64,000 nt of DNA from Acidobacteriota bacterium (GTDB taxonomy: Bacteria; Acidobacteriota; Terriglobia; Terriglobales; SCQP01): positions 310,001 through 374,000 of the forward strand of contig JAKASR010000001.1 of assembly GCA_021818955.1 (NCBI GenBank), given 5' to 3'. The position numbers were made by a program, and so were the translations under genes. Shown piece by piece: positions 33,493 through 41,888 of this stretch. Under the pieces are notes generated by a model. It was not told the origin of the DNA and did not search any database. It saw nothing but the letters and a program-made list of their open reading frames with translations. Numbering within the stretch: the first letter of the stretch is position 1; every line of letters begins with the position of its first letter.

Positions 33493-33574
33493 CCATGAGT
33501 TTTCGCAATGCATCCGGTTTCGGCCGGACCTTTGCGCAAGCGTCAGCGCCTAAAAGTAAAAGCGGCCGGCCCGC
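33493..33574 (+). repeat. Dispersed repeat, full core copy R7
   Basis: This complete core copy starts five bases after the stop of the 79-residue ORF and lies before the PIN-TRAM gene. Its long hairpin has TTTTCGCAATGCATCCGG and CCGGACCTTTGCGCAAG arms. The right end reads GCGGCCGGCCCGC. Confidence 0.85.
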
Positions 33575-33693
33575 CCCCCGGTAATGTTAGGATAATATCG
33601 CCTGCTTCTCGGGCCAGCTCCGGGGTGCCGCCTCCGGTATTTGCTGGATGGCCAATACCGCATTTCATTCGCCGGCGAAGCGGATCGATTAAA

Positions 33694-34740
33694 ATGAACG
33701 ATTTATTAATGCTTCGTGTTTCCTTATTCCTCGTCTCCATTCTTGGCGTCTGGTTGATTCAGCCGTTCAACTTTGGCCGTTTGGGTATAGTCGGCGTGCT
33801 CGGGGTCGGCGCTGCGGTCGGCGCGCTGGTCATTTTATTGGAACACCGCTTGCGCCGCGCCAGTCTGAAACGCCTGATCGGCGCCGCCGCCGGTTCGCTG
33901 CTGGGCATTCTGGGCGCGTTTTTGATCTCGCTTGTGGTTTGGCGCATCGGCTTACCCTACCGCCTGGCGGCTTTCTTCAGCTTTACGGCCATGCTGGTAA
34001 TGACGTATGTGGGCTTGGTGTTGGGCGCGGACAAAGGCGATTTACTGGACCTTTCCGCCATCCGCGCGCTCTCCGGCTCGGAATCCCGCCGGCGCATGAA
34101 ATTGCTCGACACCAGCGTCATTATTGACGGCCGCATCGCCAATTTGATGGAAACGGGCTTCGTGGAAGGTCCCTTCCTGGTGCCGCAGTTTGTGCTCCAT
34201 GAACTTCAGGCGGTGGCTGATTCCAGCGACGGCACAAAACGCGCTCGCGGCCGCCGCGGCCTCGATGTGCTGCAGCACCTGCAAAAATTGCCCGGCATTG
34301 ATCTCCAGGTCCTCAACGAGGATCTGCCGCAAATTCCGCAGGTGGATCATAAATTGATTGCGCTGGCGCTCCAGTATGGCTGCAAGATCGTGACCAACGA
34401 CTTCAACCTGAATAAGTTGGCCAAGGTGCAGCAAGTGGAGGTCTTGAATATCAACGAAGTCGCCAATGCCGTCAAGCCCGCCGTCCTGCCGGGGGAAAGC
34501 TTGCGGGTGTATATTCTCAAGGAAGGCAAGGAAGCTCATCAGGGCATCGGCTATCTTGACGACGGCACCATGGTGGTCGTGGACCATGCCCGGCGGCTGC
34601 TCTCGCACAATGTGGATGTCGTGGTGACTTCCGTGCTGCAAACCACCGCGGGTAAGATGATCTTCGGCCGCCTGGAAGAGCGCGGCGCCGGGCGTGGCGT
34701 TTCGCTCTCGGAGGCCCAGACCTGGTCGGGATCCCAATAA
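33694..34740 (+). CDS. Membrane-anchored PIN-TRAM domain protein (YacL-like)
   Basis: The product has 348 residues. Four hydrophobic segments (about 5-25, 29-47, 63-85 and 90-108) form the membrane part. The PIN nuclease domain (about 131-265) starts LLDTSVIIDGRIANL with the catalytic Asp and has HELQ and VTNDFNLNKLA with further acidic residues. A TRAM domain (about 280-340) follows with GESLRVYILKEGKEAHQGIGYLDDGTMVVV. The start at 33694 is chosen over 33508, whose first 20 codons would be repeat-derived. ispD starts six bases after the stop, a common pairing. Confidence 0.9.
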   Translation: MNDLLMLRVSLFLVSILGVWLIQPFNFGRLGIVGVLGVGAAVGALVILLEHRLRRASLKRLIGAAAGSLLGILGAFLISLVVWRIGLPYRLAAFFSFTAMLVMTYVGLVLGADKGDLLDLSAIRALSGSESRRRMKLLDTSVIIDGRIANLMETGFVEGPFLVPQFVLHELQAVADSSDGTKRARGRRGLDVLQHLQKLPGIDLQVLNEDLPQIPQVDHKLIALALQYGCKIVTNDFNLNKLAKVQQVEVLNINEVANAVKPAVLPGESLRVYILKEGKEAHQGIGYLDDGTMVVVDHARRLLSHNVDVVVTSVLQTTAGKMIFGRLEERGAGRGVSLSEAQTWSGSQ

Positions 34741-34745
34741 AGCCT

Positions 34746-35459
34746 ATGCGTGCCGCCGCCATAGTCCCCGCCGCCGGGCTCAGCACCCGCATGGGCTCGA
34801 CCACCTCCGGGTCCGCCCGCAAGCAGTTGCTCGAACTCCAGGGGGTGCCGGTGTTCATTCATGCCTTGCGCCGCCTTGATGCGTGTCCTGAACTGCACGG
34901 CGGCATCTACTTGCCCGTGCGCCCCGAAGATCGCCAGCAGGTCGAACGCCGGCTGCAGGCGCAAACTTGGCGCTTGCCCATTACCGTGCTGGAAGGCGGA
35001 GAAACGCGCCAGGATTCGGTTTGGCGGGCCTTCGAGCGCATTCCCGACGGTATCGGCCTCATTGTCGTGCATGACGCCGTGCGCCCGTTTCTGGAAACCG
35101 GCCTGGTCGGTCGCGTCCTGCAAGCGGCGGACCGCTGGGGTGCCGCTATTGCCGCGATTCCCGCCATTGACACCATTAAACAGGTGGAACGCGCTTCCAA
35201 CGATACCACTTGTGTCACCGCCACCTTGCCGCGCGAACGCATTGTGCTCGCTCAGACCCCGCAAGCTTTTCGCTATGAGCTATTGCGTCGCGCCTTCGAT
35301 AAAGCCCGCGCCGAAGGCTTCTACGGCACCGATGAATCGGCCCTGATTGAGCATTTAGGTGAGCCGGTCTATGTGATTCCGGGTTCGCCGCGTAATTTAA
35401 AAATTACCAACCCTGCCGATCTGGAATGGGCGGAAATGCTCTCCGCCACCGCTGGCTAG
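34746..35459 (+). CDS. ispD: 2-C-methyl-D-erythritol 4-phosphate cytidylyltransferase
   Basis: The 237-residue enzyme adds CMP to methylerythritol phosphate in the MEP isoprenoid pathway. The nucleotide-binding loop is AAIVPAAGLSTRMGS near the N-terminus with K26 in SARKQ. VLEGGETRQDSVWRAF, VHDAVRPF and AQTPQAFRYELLRRAF follow in the family order, and the end is PRNLKITNPADLEWAE. The TTSGSA insertion before the lysine is a small variation. ispF is not adjacent. Confidence 0.94.
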   Translation: MRAAAIVPAAGLSTRMGSTTSGSARKQLLELQGVPVFIHALRRLDACPELHGGIYLPVRPEDRQQVERRLQAQTWRLPITVLEGGETRQDSVWRAFERIPDGIGLIVVHDAVRPFLETGLVGRVLQAADRWGAAIAAIPAIDTIKQVERASNDTTCVTATLPRERIVLAQTPQAFRYELLRRAFDKARAEGFYGTDESALIEHLGEPVYVIPGSPRNLKITNPADLEWAEMLSATAG

Positions 35460-35462
35460 CCG

Positions 35463-35488
35463 CAAGCGTTAACAGCCGCCGGGTCGGA
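35463..35488 (+). repeat. Dispersed repeat, left-module fragment R13
   Basis: AAGCGTTAACAGCCG then GGTCGGA matches the left module seen in composite copies R4, R9, R10 and R12, with one inserted stretch. It lies directly after the ispD stop. Confidence 0.5.
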
Positions 35489-35503
35489 CGCGGCGGCGGC
35501 GGC

Positions 35504-36472
35504 TTAGGGCGCGCTCGTTGAGCGGTACATAGCCCGGCCGTATCTCGAGCTGGTGGCAATCCGGGCAAAGTACTCGTACCAGAGATGAGATTCACGGGTA
35601 ATCGCCTGCTCTCCGAGCTTGCCGCTGGCATCGAAAGTCGTAAAAACGCATAGCGCATACGGACGTCGCGGCAATAACACCAGCCCGCAATCGCAGCGCA
35701 CGTGCTCCAGCACGCCGGGTTTATCGGCGACGGGGACGCCGGCTTTCACCCCCCGGCTCAGCGGCGTGCCCGATTGCTGGCTGGCAAGCTCCATCCAATC
35801 CAAATAGAGTTGTCGCGATGCCGGCCTCAGCGCATGGCCTTGAAACACCGTCCGCAGCAGGCGAACGATATCGCGCGGGGTCGCCACATTTTCGCGCCCG
35901 GCGCGGGCCGCCGCGCTATCCATCATTTCGCGCCGCAATGCCGTGTGCCGCAGTCCCAGGGCGCGCATTTCGTTGTTGACGCGCTGCATCCCGATCCGCC
36001 CGATCAGCAGATTGGTCGCGGAATTATCGCTCAACTGCATCATCGCCACCGCCAGATCGCCCAGCGACATGGTGGTGGTGCCGTCGCCCAGGTTGTGCAG
36101 CAGCCCGGAACCGCCCACGGTGGCCGCATGGCGGATGCGCACCGGGGTGTTCAAATTCAGACGGTGTTGATCGGCCAGGTGCAGCAGCTCGAATAATAGG
36201 GTCGTCTTGATCGTGCTGGCGGTGGGAAACACCTGGCGGCCATGGCAATACCACGATTGGCCGCTGGTCAGGTCGCGAACGCCAATCCCCATCACGCCAT
36301 CGAACCGGCGCGCATCCTTGAAACTCCGCCGAACGGTTTTTTGCCAGAGCAGTTGCCGCAGCGAGTTCGGTTGCGGGGCGGCCGGCGTCTGGGCGGCGCA
36401 CGCGATGCCGCTCCATCCGAGCCCTGCCAGAATGACGATTATGTTGCGTGTTGATCGGCTGAACCTTTGCAT
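35504..36472 (-). CDS. Serine hydrolase of the class A beta-lactamase fold
   Basis: The product has 322 residues with an N-terminal signal peptide (about 1-29, ending ACAAQ). Catalytic motifs are S-x-x-K in TASTIKT (about 85-91), SDN in QLSDNSATNL, and KPG in DKPGVLEH where beta-lactamases have KTG. The fold order fits class A beta-lactamases and related periplasmic serine hydrolases. Whether it hydrolyses beta-lactams cannot be told; the KPG triad is unusual. The start at 36472 has GGAG seven bases upstream. It follows the 218-residue unknown gene by 13 bases. Confidence 0.82.
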   Translation of the reverse strand: MQRFSRSTRNIIVILAGLGWSGIACAAQTPAAPQPNSLRQLLWQKTVRRSFKDARRFDGVMGIGVRDLTSGQSWYCHGRQVFPTASTIKTTLLFELLHLADQHRLNLNTPVRIRHAATVGGSGLLHNLGDGTTTMSLGDLAVAMMQLSDNSATNLLIGRIGMQRVNNEMRALGLRHTALRREMMDSAAARAGRENVATPRDIVRLLRTVFQGHALRPASRQLYLDWMELASQQSGTPLSRGVKAGVPVADKPGVLEHVRCDCGLVLLPRRPYALCVFTTFDASGKLGEQAITRESHLWYEYFARIATSSRYGRAMYRSTSAP

Positions 36473-36485
36473 GAGGCCGCTCCGC

Positions 36486-37142
36486 TTACTGCGCCAATCG
36501 GATATGGGTTGCGTGCGCATCCAACCCGTCCAGCACAAAATCGACGCGATCGTTCAGCGAAGGGCAGCAGAGCCGGTCGCCCATGGCGTAGTGGGCCGAG
36601 TTGATGCGCAGCCGCTGCCGCGTCGCTAGAAATTCGGCGCTGCCGCCGCCGCGGCAGTTGTAGGTGATTTGGTTCAGCAGCGCCAGCTTGCCCTGTTGCC
36701 ACGCGTATTCCTGCACGACGCCGGCGCAGGTGCGCGAGCGGCGGCCGCTGAAAAGAATCCCAAACGTCAGGACGGCCTTCCCGCCCGGGGCCCGCGGCGC
36801 CAAAACGCCTTGCAGATGGTAGATCTGAAACTCAATCGGCGTCCCGTCAACGCGCTGCGAATAATTTCCGTTCACCACCGGCAGCGCCAGCGGGGTCGCG
36901 ATCAGCGGCTTATGCGACATCCCCGTGTCGGCCGGCGGGGTTGGATAAATGCGATAAAGAAAATTTTTAAAGTCCACATGGAATAAGTCGGGGGCGTTGA
37001 CTGGTCTGGCCAGAAAACGGCCGACCACCACGCGGGATATTCCGCCCCAGCTCCGGCTGCGTTCCGTTCTTTTAAACCATGGAATCGGCATCAACAAAAG
37101 CGCCGCCAGGCCTAACCCCAGGGGGGTGCGCCATGTTTTCAT
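36486..37142 (-). CDS. Exported or membrane-anchored protein of unknown function
   Basis: The product has 218 residues. The N-terminus (MKTWRTPLGLGLAALLLMPI, then PWF) is a signal anchor or signal peptide. The remainder is beta-rich with four cysteines, including CAGVV and CRGGG and a CC pair near residue 190, so disulfides are possible. The start overlaps the hemL stop as ATGA. It is followed by the beta-lactamase-like gene, suggesting an operon of hemL and two envelope proteins. Family not recognised. Confidence 0.7.
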   Translation of the reverse strand: MKTWRTPLGLGLAALLLMPIPWFKRTERSRSWGGISRVVVGRFLARPVNAPDLFHVDFKNFLYRIYPTPPADTGMSHKPLIATPLALPVVNGNYSQRVDGTPIEFQIYHLQGVLAPRAPGGKAVLTFGILFSGRRSRTCAGVVQEYAWQQGKLALLNQITYNCRGGGSAEFLATRQRLRINSAHYAMGDRLCCPSLNDRVDFVLDGLDAHATHIRLAQ

Positions 37143-38518
37143 GGTTGTGCCTTCCGTCGGCGATGCTGGGACTTGGACCGGGTCATTTTTTTGTCTCCCG
37201 GCGGTCTGGCGGCGGCAAAGGCCGCGGCGGCGGCGGCCAGGGTTTTTTTCAGTTCGCGTTCGCCATGGGCGGAACTGAGGAATGCGGCTTCAAACTGCGA
37301 CGGTGGCCAATAAACGCCCTCGCGCAGCAGGGCGGCGTGAAAACGTGCAAATTGGCCGGTATCGCTGCTTTTCGCATCCTCATAGTTTTTCACCGGCCGG
37401 GACTGGAAAAACACCGTCAGCATTCCGCAAGCGGATTGGACCTGGCAGGTGGCGCCGGCGGCCGCGGCCGCGTCTTTTAAACCTTTGGCCAGTTGGCGGG
37501 TCATTCGATCGAGCCGGCTATAAAATTGCCTGTCTTCGCGCAGCCGTTCCAGAGTCGCCGCGCCCGCGGCCATGGCGATGGGGTTGCCGGCCAGTGTTCC
37601 CGCCTGATAGACCGGCCCTTCCGGTGCCACCATGCCTAAGATCTCGGCGCGCCCTCCGTAGGCGGCTGCCGGCAAGCCGCCTCCCATTATCTTGCCCAAG
37701 GTAATCAGGTCCGGAGTAATCCCATAGCGTTCAACCCCGCCGCCGCGCGCTATGCGGAACCCGGTCATGACCTCGTCGAAGATCAGCAGCGCTCCGTGCC
37801 GTGTGGCGAGTTGGCGCAAGCCTTCCAGAAATCCCGGTTCGGGCGGAACGCATCCCATATTGCCCGCTACCGGTTCGACAATAATCGCCGCGGCGGGTGC
37901 CGGAGCGTGAGTGATGACGGCTTCAACCGACGCTAGATCGTTATACGTTGCCGTAAGGGTGCTGGCTACTACCGCCGGCGGCACGCCGGCCGACCCCGGT
38001 AATCCGCAGGTCGCCACCCCGGACCCGGCTTCGGCCAGCAGCAGGTCGGCGTGGCCGTGATAACCGCCGGCAAATTTAATGACAATTTCCCGGCCGGTAA
38101 ATGCGCGCGCCAGCCGTACCGCCGACATCACCGCTTCCGTGCCGGAATTGACCAGCCGCATGCGCTCTATTCCGGGGTAAACCCGTTGTATCTGGCGCGC
38201 CAATTCCAGTTCCAGGCGATGATTGGCGCCGAAGCCCAAGCCTCCCTGGGCGGCTTTGCGTACCGCTTCCACTACCTTTTTTTCGGCATGGCCCAGGATC
38301 AGCGCTCCCCAGGAGAGCACGTAATCGATATAACGCCTCCCGTCCACGTCCACCAGTTCCGCTTGGGAGCCGCGCTCGATCCAGACTGGTTCGCCGCCTA
38401 CCGCTCGAAATGCGCGCACCGGCGAATTGACGCCCCCGGGAAAACGTTTTAAGGCCTCCCTGTGCAGGGTTCGAGATCGCCTCCCCGGGGCATTGTTGAT
38501 TCGCTTGCCAGTCGGCAT
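37139..38518 (-). CDS. hemL: Glutamate-1-semialdehyde 2,1-aminomutase
   Basis: The 459-residue PLP enzyme makes 5-aminolevulinate from glutamate semialdehyde. FPGGVNSPVRAFRAVGG, NSGTEAVMSAVRLARAFTGR, KFAGGYHGHADLLL, FDEVMTGFRIARGG and LGKIMGGGLPAAAYGG (PLP lysine) are all visible in family order. The C-terminus carries an extra basic tail of about 25 residues (KKMTRSKSQHRRRKAQP), not typical. The start at 38518 borders an AT-rich divergent region shared with the GT39-like gene. With hemE and hemG in the window, several haem steps are encoded nearby. Confidence 0.94.
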   Translation of the reverse strand: MPTGKRINNAPGRRSRTLHREALKRFPGGVNSPVRAFRAVGGEPVWIERGSQAELVDVDGRRYIDYVLSWGALILGHAEKKVVEAVRKAAQGGLGFGANHRLELELARQIQRVYPGIERMRLVNSGTEAVMSAVRLARAFTGREIVIKFAGGYHGHADLLLAEAGSGVATCGLPGSAGVPPAVVASTLTATYNDLASVEAVITHAPAPAAAIIVEPVAGNMGCVPPEPGFLEGLRQLATRHGALLIFDEVMTGFRIARGGGVERYGITPDLITLGKIMGGGLPAAAYGGRAEILGMVAPEGPVYQAGTLAGNPIAMAAGAATLERLREDRQFYSRLDRMTRQLAKGLKDAAAAAGATCQVQSACGMLTVFFQSRPVKNYEDAKSSDTGQFARFHAALLREGVYWPPSQFEAAFLSSAHGERELKKTLAAAAAAFAAARPPGDKKMTRSKSQHRRRKAQP

Positions 38519-38694
38519 TAGGAATCAGTATTCCTCAATCGCGTGTTTTTTGCATTCCTCAAATTCCTCGCGGAGCGTTGGGTTTGATATTTGCCGTTGA
38601 ATTTTCGCTTTCATCAAAATTTGCTGCTTTGCCAACCGTCCGGCTTTAATTTCAGTCCAATCTAAAAACAAGTTTCCTCATTTTTATTTTCGTA
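38519..38694. promoter_or_regulatory. AT-rich divergent intergenic region
   Basis: This gap separates hemL (minus) from the GT39-like gene (plus). It is clearly AT-richer than the rest of the window and should hold both promoters, but no hexamer pair stands out on either strand. Confidence 0.3.
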
Positions 38695-40434
38695 ATGGCT
38701 AGCCTATCCCGCCCGCTTGCGTATCCGCCGCAAGCTGAAACCGAAAAACAACTGCGGCTGCATTCCCGCTCGCGCCGGGAAACCGCAATCGTATTTTGTC
38801 TTTTCGCGCTGGCGCTGTTGCCACGGGTCATGGCGCTCGGTGCCAGGAGCCTGTGGCTGGATGAGGCCGCCACGGAAGGCATCGCCCGGCTTTCCTGGCG
38901 TCATTTCTGGCTCTTGTTGAGCCGGCATGAAGCCAATATGGGTTTGTATTATCTGCTGATGCGCGGATGGCTGCGGTGGGGGCATGGCGCCGCCTGGCTC
39001 CGCCTGCCTTCGGCGCTTTTTGGTGCGCTGGCCGTGGTGGTGGGCTATGCGCTGTTAAGGCGGGGCTTCAGCCGCGAAACCGCCATCCTGGGTGCCTTGC
39101 TGCTGGCCCTCAATCCCTTCGCCATCGCCTATTCCCAGGACGCCCGCGCTTATTCGCTGGCCATGCTGCTGGGAATGCTCTCCACGCTGTTTTTCATGCG
39201 GGCCATTGAAAACCGCCGGCTGGCGCCGTGGCTGGCTTTCGACTTGGCCGCGATCGCGGCGGTGTATGCGCATTTCTTTGCCGTGCTGGTGCTGGCTGCG
39301 GAAGGAGTGTGGCTGCTATGGCTTCGGCCTGGCCGCCGCGTCTGGAAAAAAGCCGCCGCGCATGGCGCCGTCATCCTGGCCGGCATCAGCCCGCTGGCGT
39401 GTTTTGTCTTGTGGCGTAACGATGGCCAGCTTTTTTGGGTGCCGCCCTTCGCGTTCCACATTTTGGGAAAAATTCTGGGTAACTTTGCCGGCGCGCTGGA
39501 TCGTTCGGAATGGCAATTTTGGCCCTTGGCGCTGGCAGTGTATGGGTTGTGTCTGTTGGCGGTGTGGCGTCCAGCCGCGCTCTCCTTGAGTATTCGCCAT
39601 GTGTCCGGCTTCGGCCGGATCTTTGCGAAAGCGTCAGCGCCTAAAAGTAAAAGCGGCCGAGCCGCCCTGGGCGCGAAAAAGTTCTCAGCCGCCGGGAATC
39701 TGGTCGGAATTTCCCAACCGGCGCGGCGCCGCCTGGTGATGCTGTTCGTCGTATGGCTGCTGGTGCCGATCCTGCTCTGCCTGCTCATTAGCCTCTGGCA
39801 GCGGGCGCTGGTCAATCGTTTTTTGCTCGTGGCCTTGCCCCCCGTCCCTCTGCTGGCCGCCATCGGCCTGCGGGAATTGCGCGGCAAATTCCGCTGGGCG
39901 GCGGTTGCTGCCCTCGGCGCGCTCTCGCTCAGTTTGCTGCCCCGCCTTTATCGCGCCCCGCTGCAGGATTGGCGCGCCGCCGCCGCCTGCATCGCCCATC
40001 GGGCCCGCCCCGGCGACCGCTTAATCGTTTATGGCGGCTATTGCGCCTTGCCGCTGGAACATTACCTGCGGCGGTGGCCTCGGTCTCCGCGCCTCGTTTA
40101 TCCCCGGAGCGCCAATGCTTATCGCCTCTTAACCCTGCGCCATGGCAAGCTTGCCGCCCGCTATGGCGGCATTGTCGCCCTGTGGCGCGCCCTGGCCGGG
40201 GTGCGCCGCCGCCGGCTATGGTTGGTGGGGTTGGCGTTTTTTCCGCATTTTCAGCTCAATCGCGTCACCATGAAATGCCTGCGCCATGCCGGCTGGCCGC
40301 CCGGGTTGCGCTTTCGCGCCGGCTACCACTTCACCGGCGTGGATGTCGCGCTCTTTGCGCCGGAAGCGTTGACGGCCGAGTCGGACAGAAGTTTTCGTCC
40401 GAAATCGCAGGCCGAAGCGCGGGGTTCCTATTAG
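38695..40434 (+). CDS. Polytopic glycosyltransferase (GT39/ArnT-like) carrying an in-frame repeat insertion
   Basis: The product has 579 residues. After a basic N-terminus, many hydrophobic helices follow. LWLDEAATEGIARLSW (about 52-67) matches the first-loop acidic motif of GT39/ArnT/PMT-like enzymes that use lipid-linked sugars, and SQDARAYSLAML is also typical. Residues about 298-324 (HVSGFGRIFAKASAPKSKSG) are encoded by repeat copy R8, between two membrane segments. The last 24 or so residues (EALTAESDRSFRPKSQAEAR) come from the left module of composite copy R9. Despite both, the frame is open throughout. Sugar and acceptor unknown. Confidence 0.82.
   Translation: MASLSRPLAYPPQAETEKQLRLHSRSRRETAIVFCLFALALLPRVMALGARSLWLDEAATEGIARLSWRHFWLLLSRHEANMGLYYLLMRGWLRWGHGAAWLRLPSALFGALAVVVGYALLRRGFSRETAILGALLLALNPFAIAYSQDARAYSLAMLLGMLSTLFFMRAIENRRLAPWLAFDLAAIAAVYAHFFAVLVLAAEGVWLLWLRPGRRVWKKAAAHGAVILAGISPLACFVLWRNDGQLFWVPPFAFHILGKILGNFAGALDRSEWQFWPLALAVYGLCLLAVWRPAALSLSIRHVSGFGRIFAKASAPKSKSGRAALGAKKFSAAGNLVGISQPARRRLVMLFVVWLLVPILLCLLISLWQRALVNRFLLVALPPVPLLAAIGLRELRGKFRWAAVAALGALSLSLLPRLYRAPLQDWRAAAACIAHRARPGDRLIVYGGYCALPLEHYLRRWPRSPRLVYPRSANAYRLLTLRHGKLAARYGGIVALWRALAGVRRRRLWLVGLAFFPHFQLNRVTMKCLRHAGWPPGLRFRAGYHFTGVDVALFAPEALTAESDRSFRPKSQAEARGSY
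39587..39665 (+). repeat. Dispersed repeat, full core copy R8 inside a gene
   Basis: This complete core copy (GTCCGGCTTCGGCCGGAT hairpin tip, then AAAAGTAAAAGCGGCCGAGC) lies wholly inside the GT39-like gene and is read without a stop. It is the only copy in the window that sits in the middle of a coding region. Confidence 0.9.
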
Positions 40435-40552
40435 GTCCCGCGCCTATGAACGACAATAAACTTTCAGCCGCCATGAGTATTCGCAATGCGTCCGGTTTCG
40501 GCCGGACCCTTGCGAGAGCGTCAGCGCCTAAAAGTAAAAGCGGCCGTGCCGC
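40363..40552 (+). repeat. Dispersed repeat, composite copy R9
   Basis: The left module GAAGCGTTGACGGCCGAGTC is followed by a GCAGGCCGAAGCGCGGGGTT segment and the full core (about 40471-40552). The AATT palindromes present in R4 and R10 are absent. The left third is coding, as the 3' end of the GT39-like gene. Confidence 0.85.
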
Positions 40553-40650
40553 GAACCCGGCCGCGCCCGCCCCATGCTACTCTGAAATAACTGCCGCTGC
40601 GTTCCCGCTGCTGGAACTTCCATTCCCTTTCTGCAAGGAGCATTTCGATC

Positions 40651-41868
40651 GTGAAAGTTGCCCTGTTTACGCGCGAATATCCCCCCTATATCTATGGCGG
40701 CGCGGGTGTGCATGTGGATTATCTCTCGCGCGAGCTGGCAAAAATCATTGATGTCGAAGTGCATTGCTTCGGCGATCAGGACACGCGCTCGAGACGCCTG
40801 GTCGTTTCCGGCCATGAACCCTGGCCTGAATTGGAGGATTCGGCCGGCAAGTTTCGCGCTGCGCTCGAAGCCTTGAGCGTCAATCTGGCCTCCATTCGCA
40901 AACTCGAAGGTGTGGATGTAGTCCATACCCACACCTGGTATGCCGCTATGGCCGGTTTCTGGGCCAAGAAACTCTACGGCGTGCCTCAAGTGCTGACCAC
41001 CCATAGCCTCGAGCCCTTGCGCGCCTGGAAAGCCGAGCAACTGGGCAGCGGGTACGTCATGAGTTCCTGGATGGAGCGAACCGCCATCGAAGCAGCCGAA
41101 GCCGTGATTGCGGTCTCCAACGAAACCCGCGCCGACATCCTGCGCGTTTATCCCGCCATTCGCCCCGAACGCGTGCACGTCATCTATAACGGGATTGATC
41201 TGGACGAGTATCGCCCGGTCACGGACACCTCCGCCCTGGCCGCCTATGGCGTCGATTCCAAGCGCCCGTACATTCTTTTTGTCGGCCGCATCACCCGCCA
41301 GAAGGGCGTCACGCATCTGGTGGATGCGATCCGTTATCTGCCCGCCGAGACCCAGGTCGTGCTCTGTGCCGGCGCGCCGGATACCCCCGAAATCGCCGCT
41401 GAAATGCGCTCCAAGGTCGAAGCGGTGCGGCCCGGTCATCCGCGCGTCATCTGGATCGAAAAAATGGTGAGCAAGCCCGAAGTGATTCAGCTTTACACCC
41501 ATGCCACCGTCTTCTGCTGCCCTTCCGTCTATGAACCCTTCGGCATTATTAATCTGGAAGCGATGGCCTGTCATACCGCCGTGGTCGCCAGCGCCACCGG
41601 CGGCATAAAGGAAGTGGTTGTGGACGGTGAAACCGGCTATCTGGTGCCGTTCGCGGCCGATCCGGCCACCGGCATGCCCGCCGATCCCGACCGCTTTGCG
41701 CGCGATCTGGCCGCGCGCTGCGCCGCGTTGCTGCAGCAACCCGGCTTGGTGAAACGCATGGGTGAAGCCGGCCGCCGGCGGGTGGAAGAGCGCTTTAGCT
41801 GGCGTGCCATCGCCGCCCAGACCCTTGAACTTTATCGCCAACTGGCGGGCAAAGGTGCTGGACTCTAG
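40651..41868 (+). CDS. glgM: Glycogen synthase / alpha-maltose-1-phosphate synthase, GT4 family
   Basis: The 405-residue GT-B enzyme is of the actinobacterial GlgA/GlgM type, using ADP-glucose to extend glucan or to make maltose-1-phosphate. YPPYIYGGAGVHVDYLSREL near the N-terminus is the acceptor/nucleotide loop, followed by HTHTWYAAMAG. The C-terminal domain has VGRITRQKGVTHLVDAI and the GT4 EX7E motif in YEPFGIINLEAMAC. The start is GTG at 40651 with AAGGAG ten bases upstream. The presence of glgE at 56.4 kb in the same window supports the GlgM reading. Confidence 0.88.
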   Translation: MKVALFTREYPPYIYGGAGVHVDYLSRELAKIIDVEVHCFGDQDTRSRRLVVSGHEPWPELEDSAGKFRAALEALSVNLASIRKLEGVDVVHTHTWYAAMAGFWAKKLYGVPQVLTTHSLEPLRAWKAEQLGSGYVMSSWMERTAIEAAEAVIAVSNETRADILRVYPAIRPERVHVIYNGIDLDEYRPVTDTSALAAYGVDSKRPYILFVGRITRQKGVTHLVDAIRYLPAETQVVLCAGAPDTPEIAAEMRSKVEAVRPGHPRVIWIEKMVSKPEVIQLYTHATVFCCPSVYEPFGIINLEAMACHTAVVASATGGIKEVVVDGETGYLVPFAADPATGMPADPDRFARDLAARCAALLQQPGLVKRMGEAGRRRVEERFSWRAIAAQTLELYRQLAGKGAGL

Positions 41869-41888
41869 GCGGAGATGTCTGGTGTACG

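Noticed and set aside
33508-33693. N-terminal extension of the PIN-TRAM protein
   Set aside because: Its first codons are repeat-derived and the rest lacks any pattern; the membrane helices begin right after ATG 33694.
40528-41841. Minus-strand open frame of 437 residues opposite glgM
   Set aside because: It is an antisense shadow of a well-supported glycosyltransferase gene.
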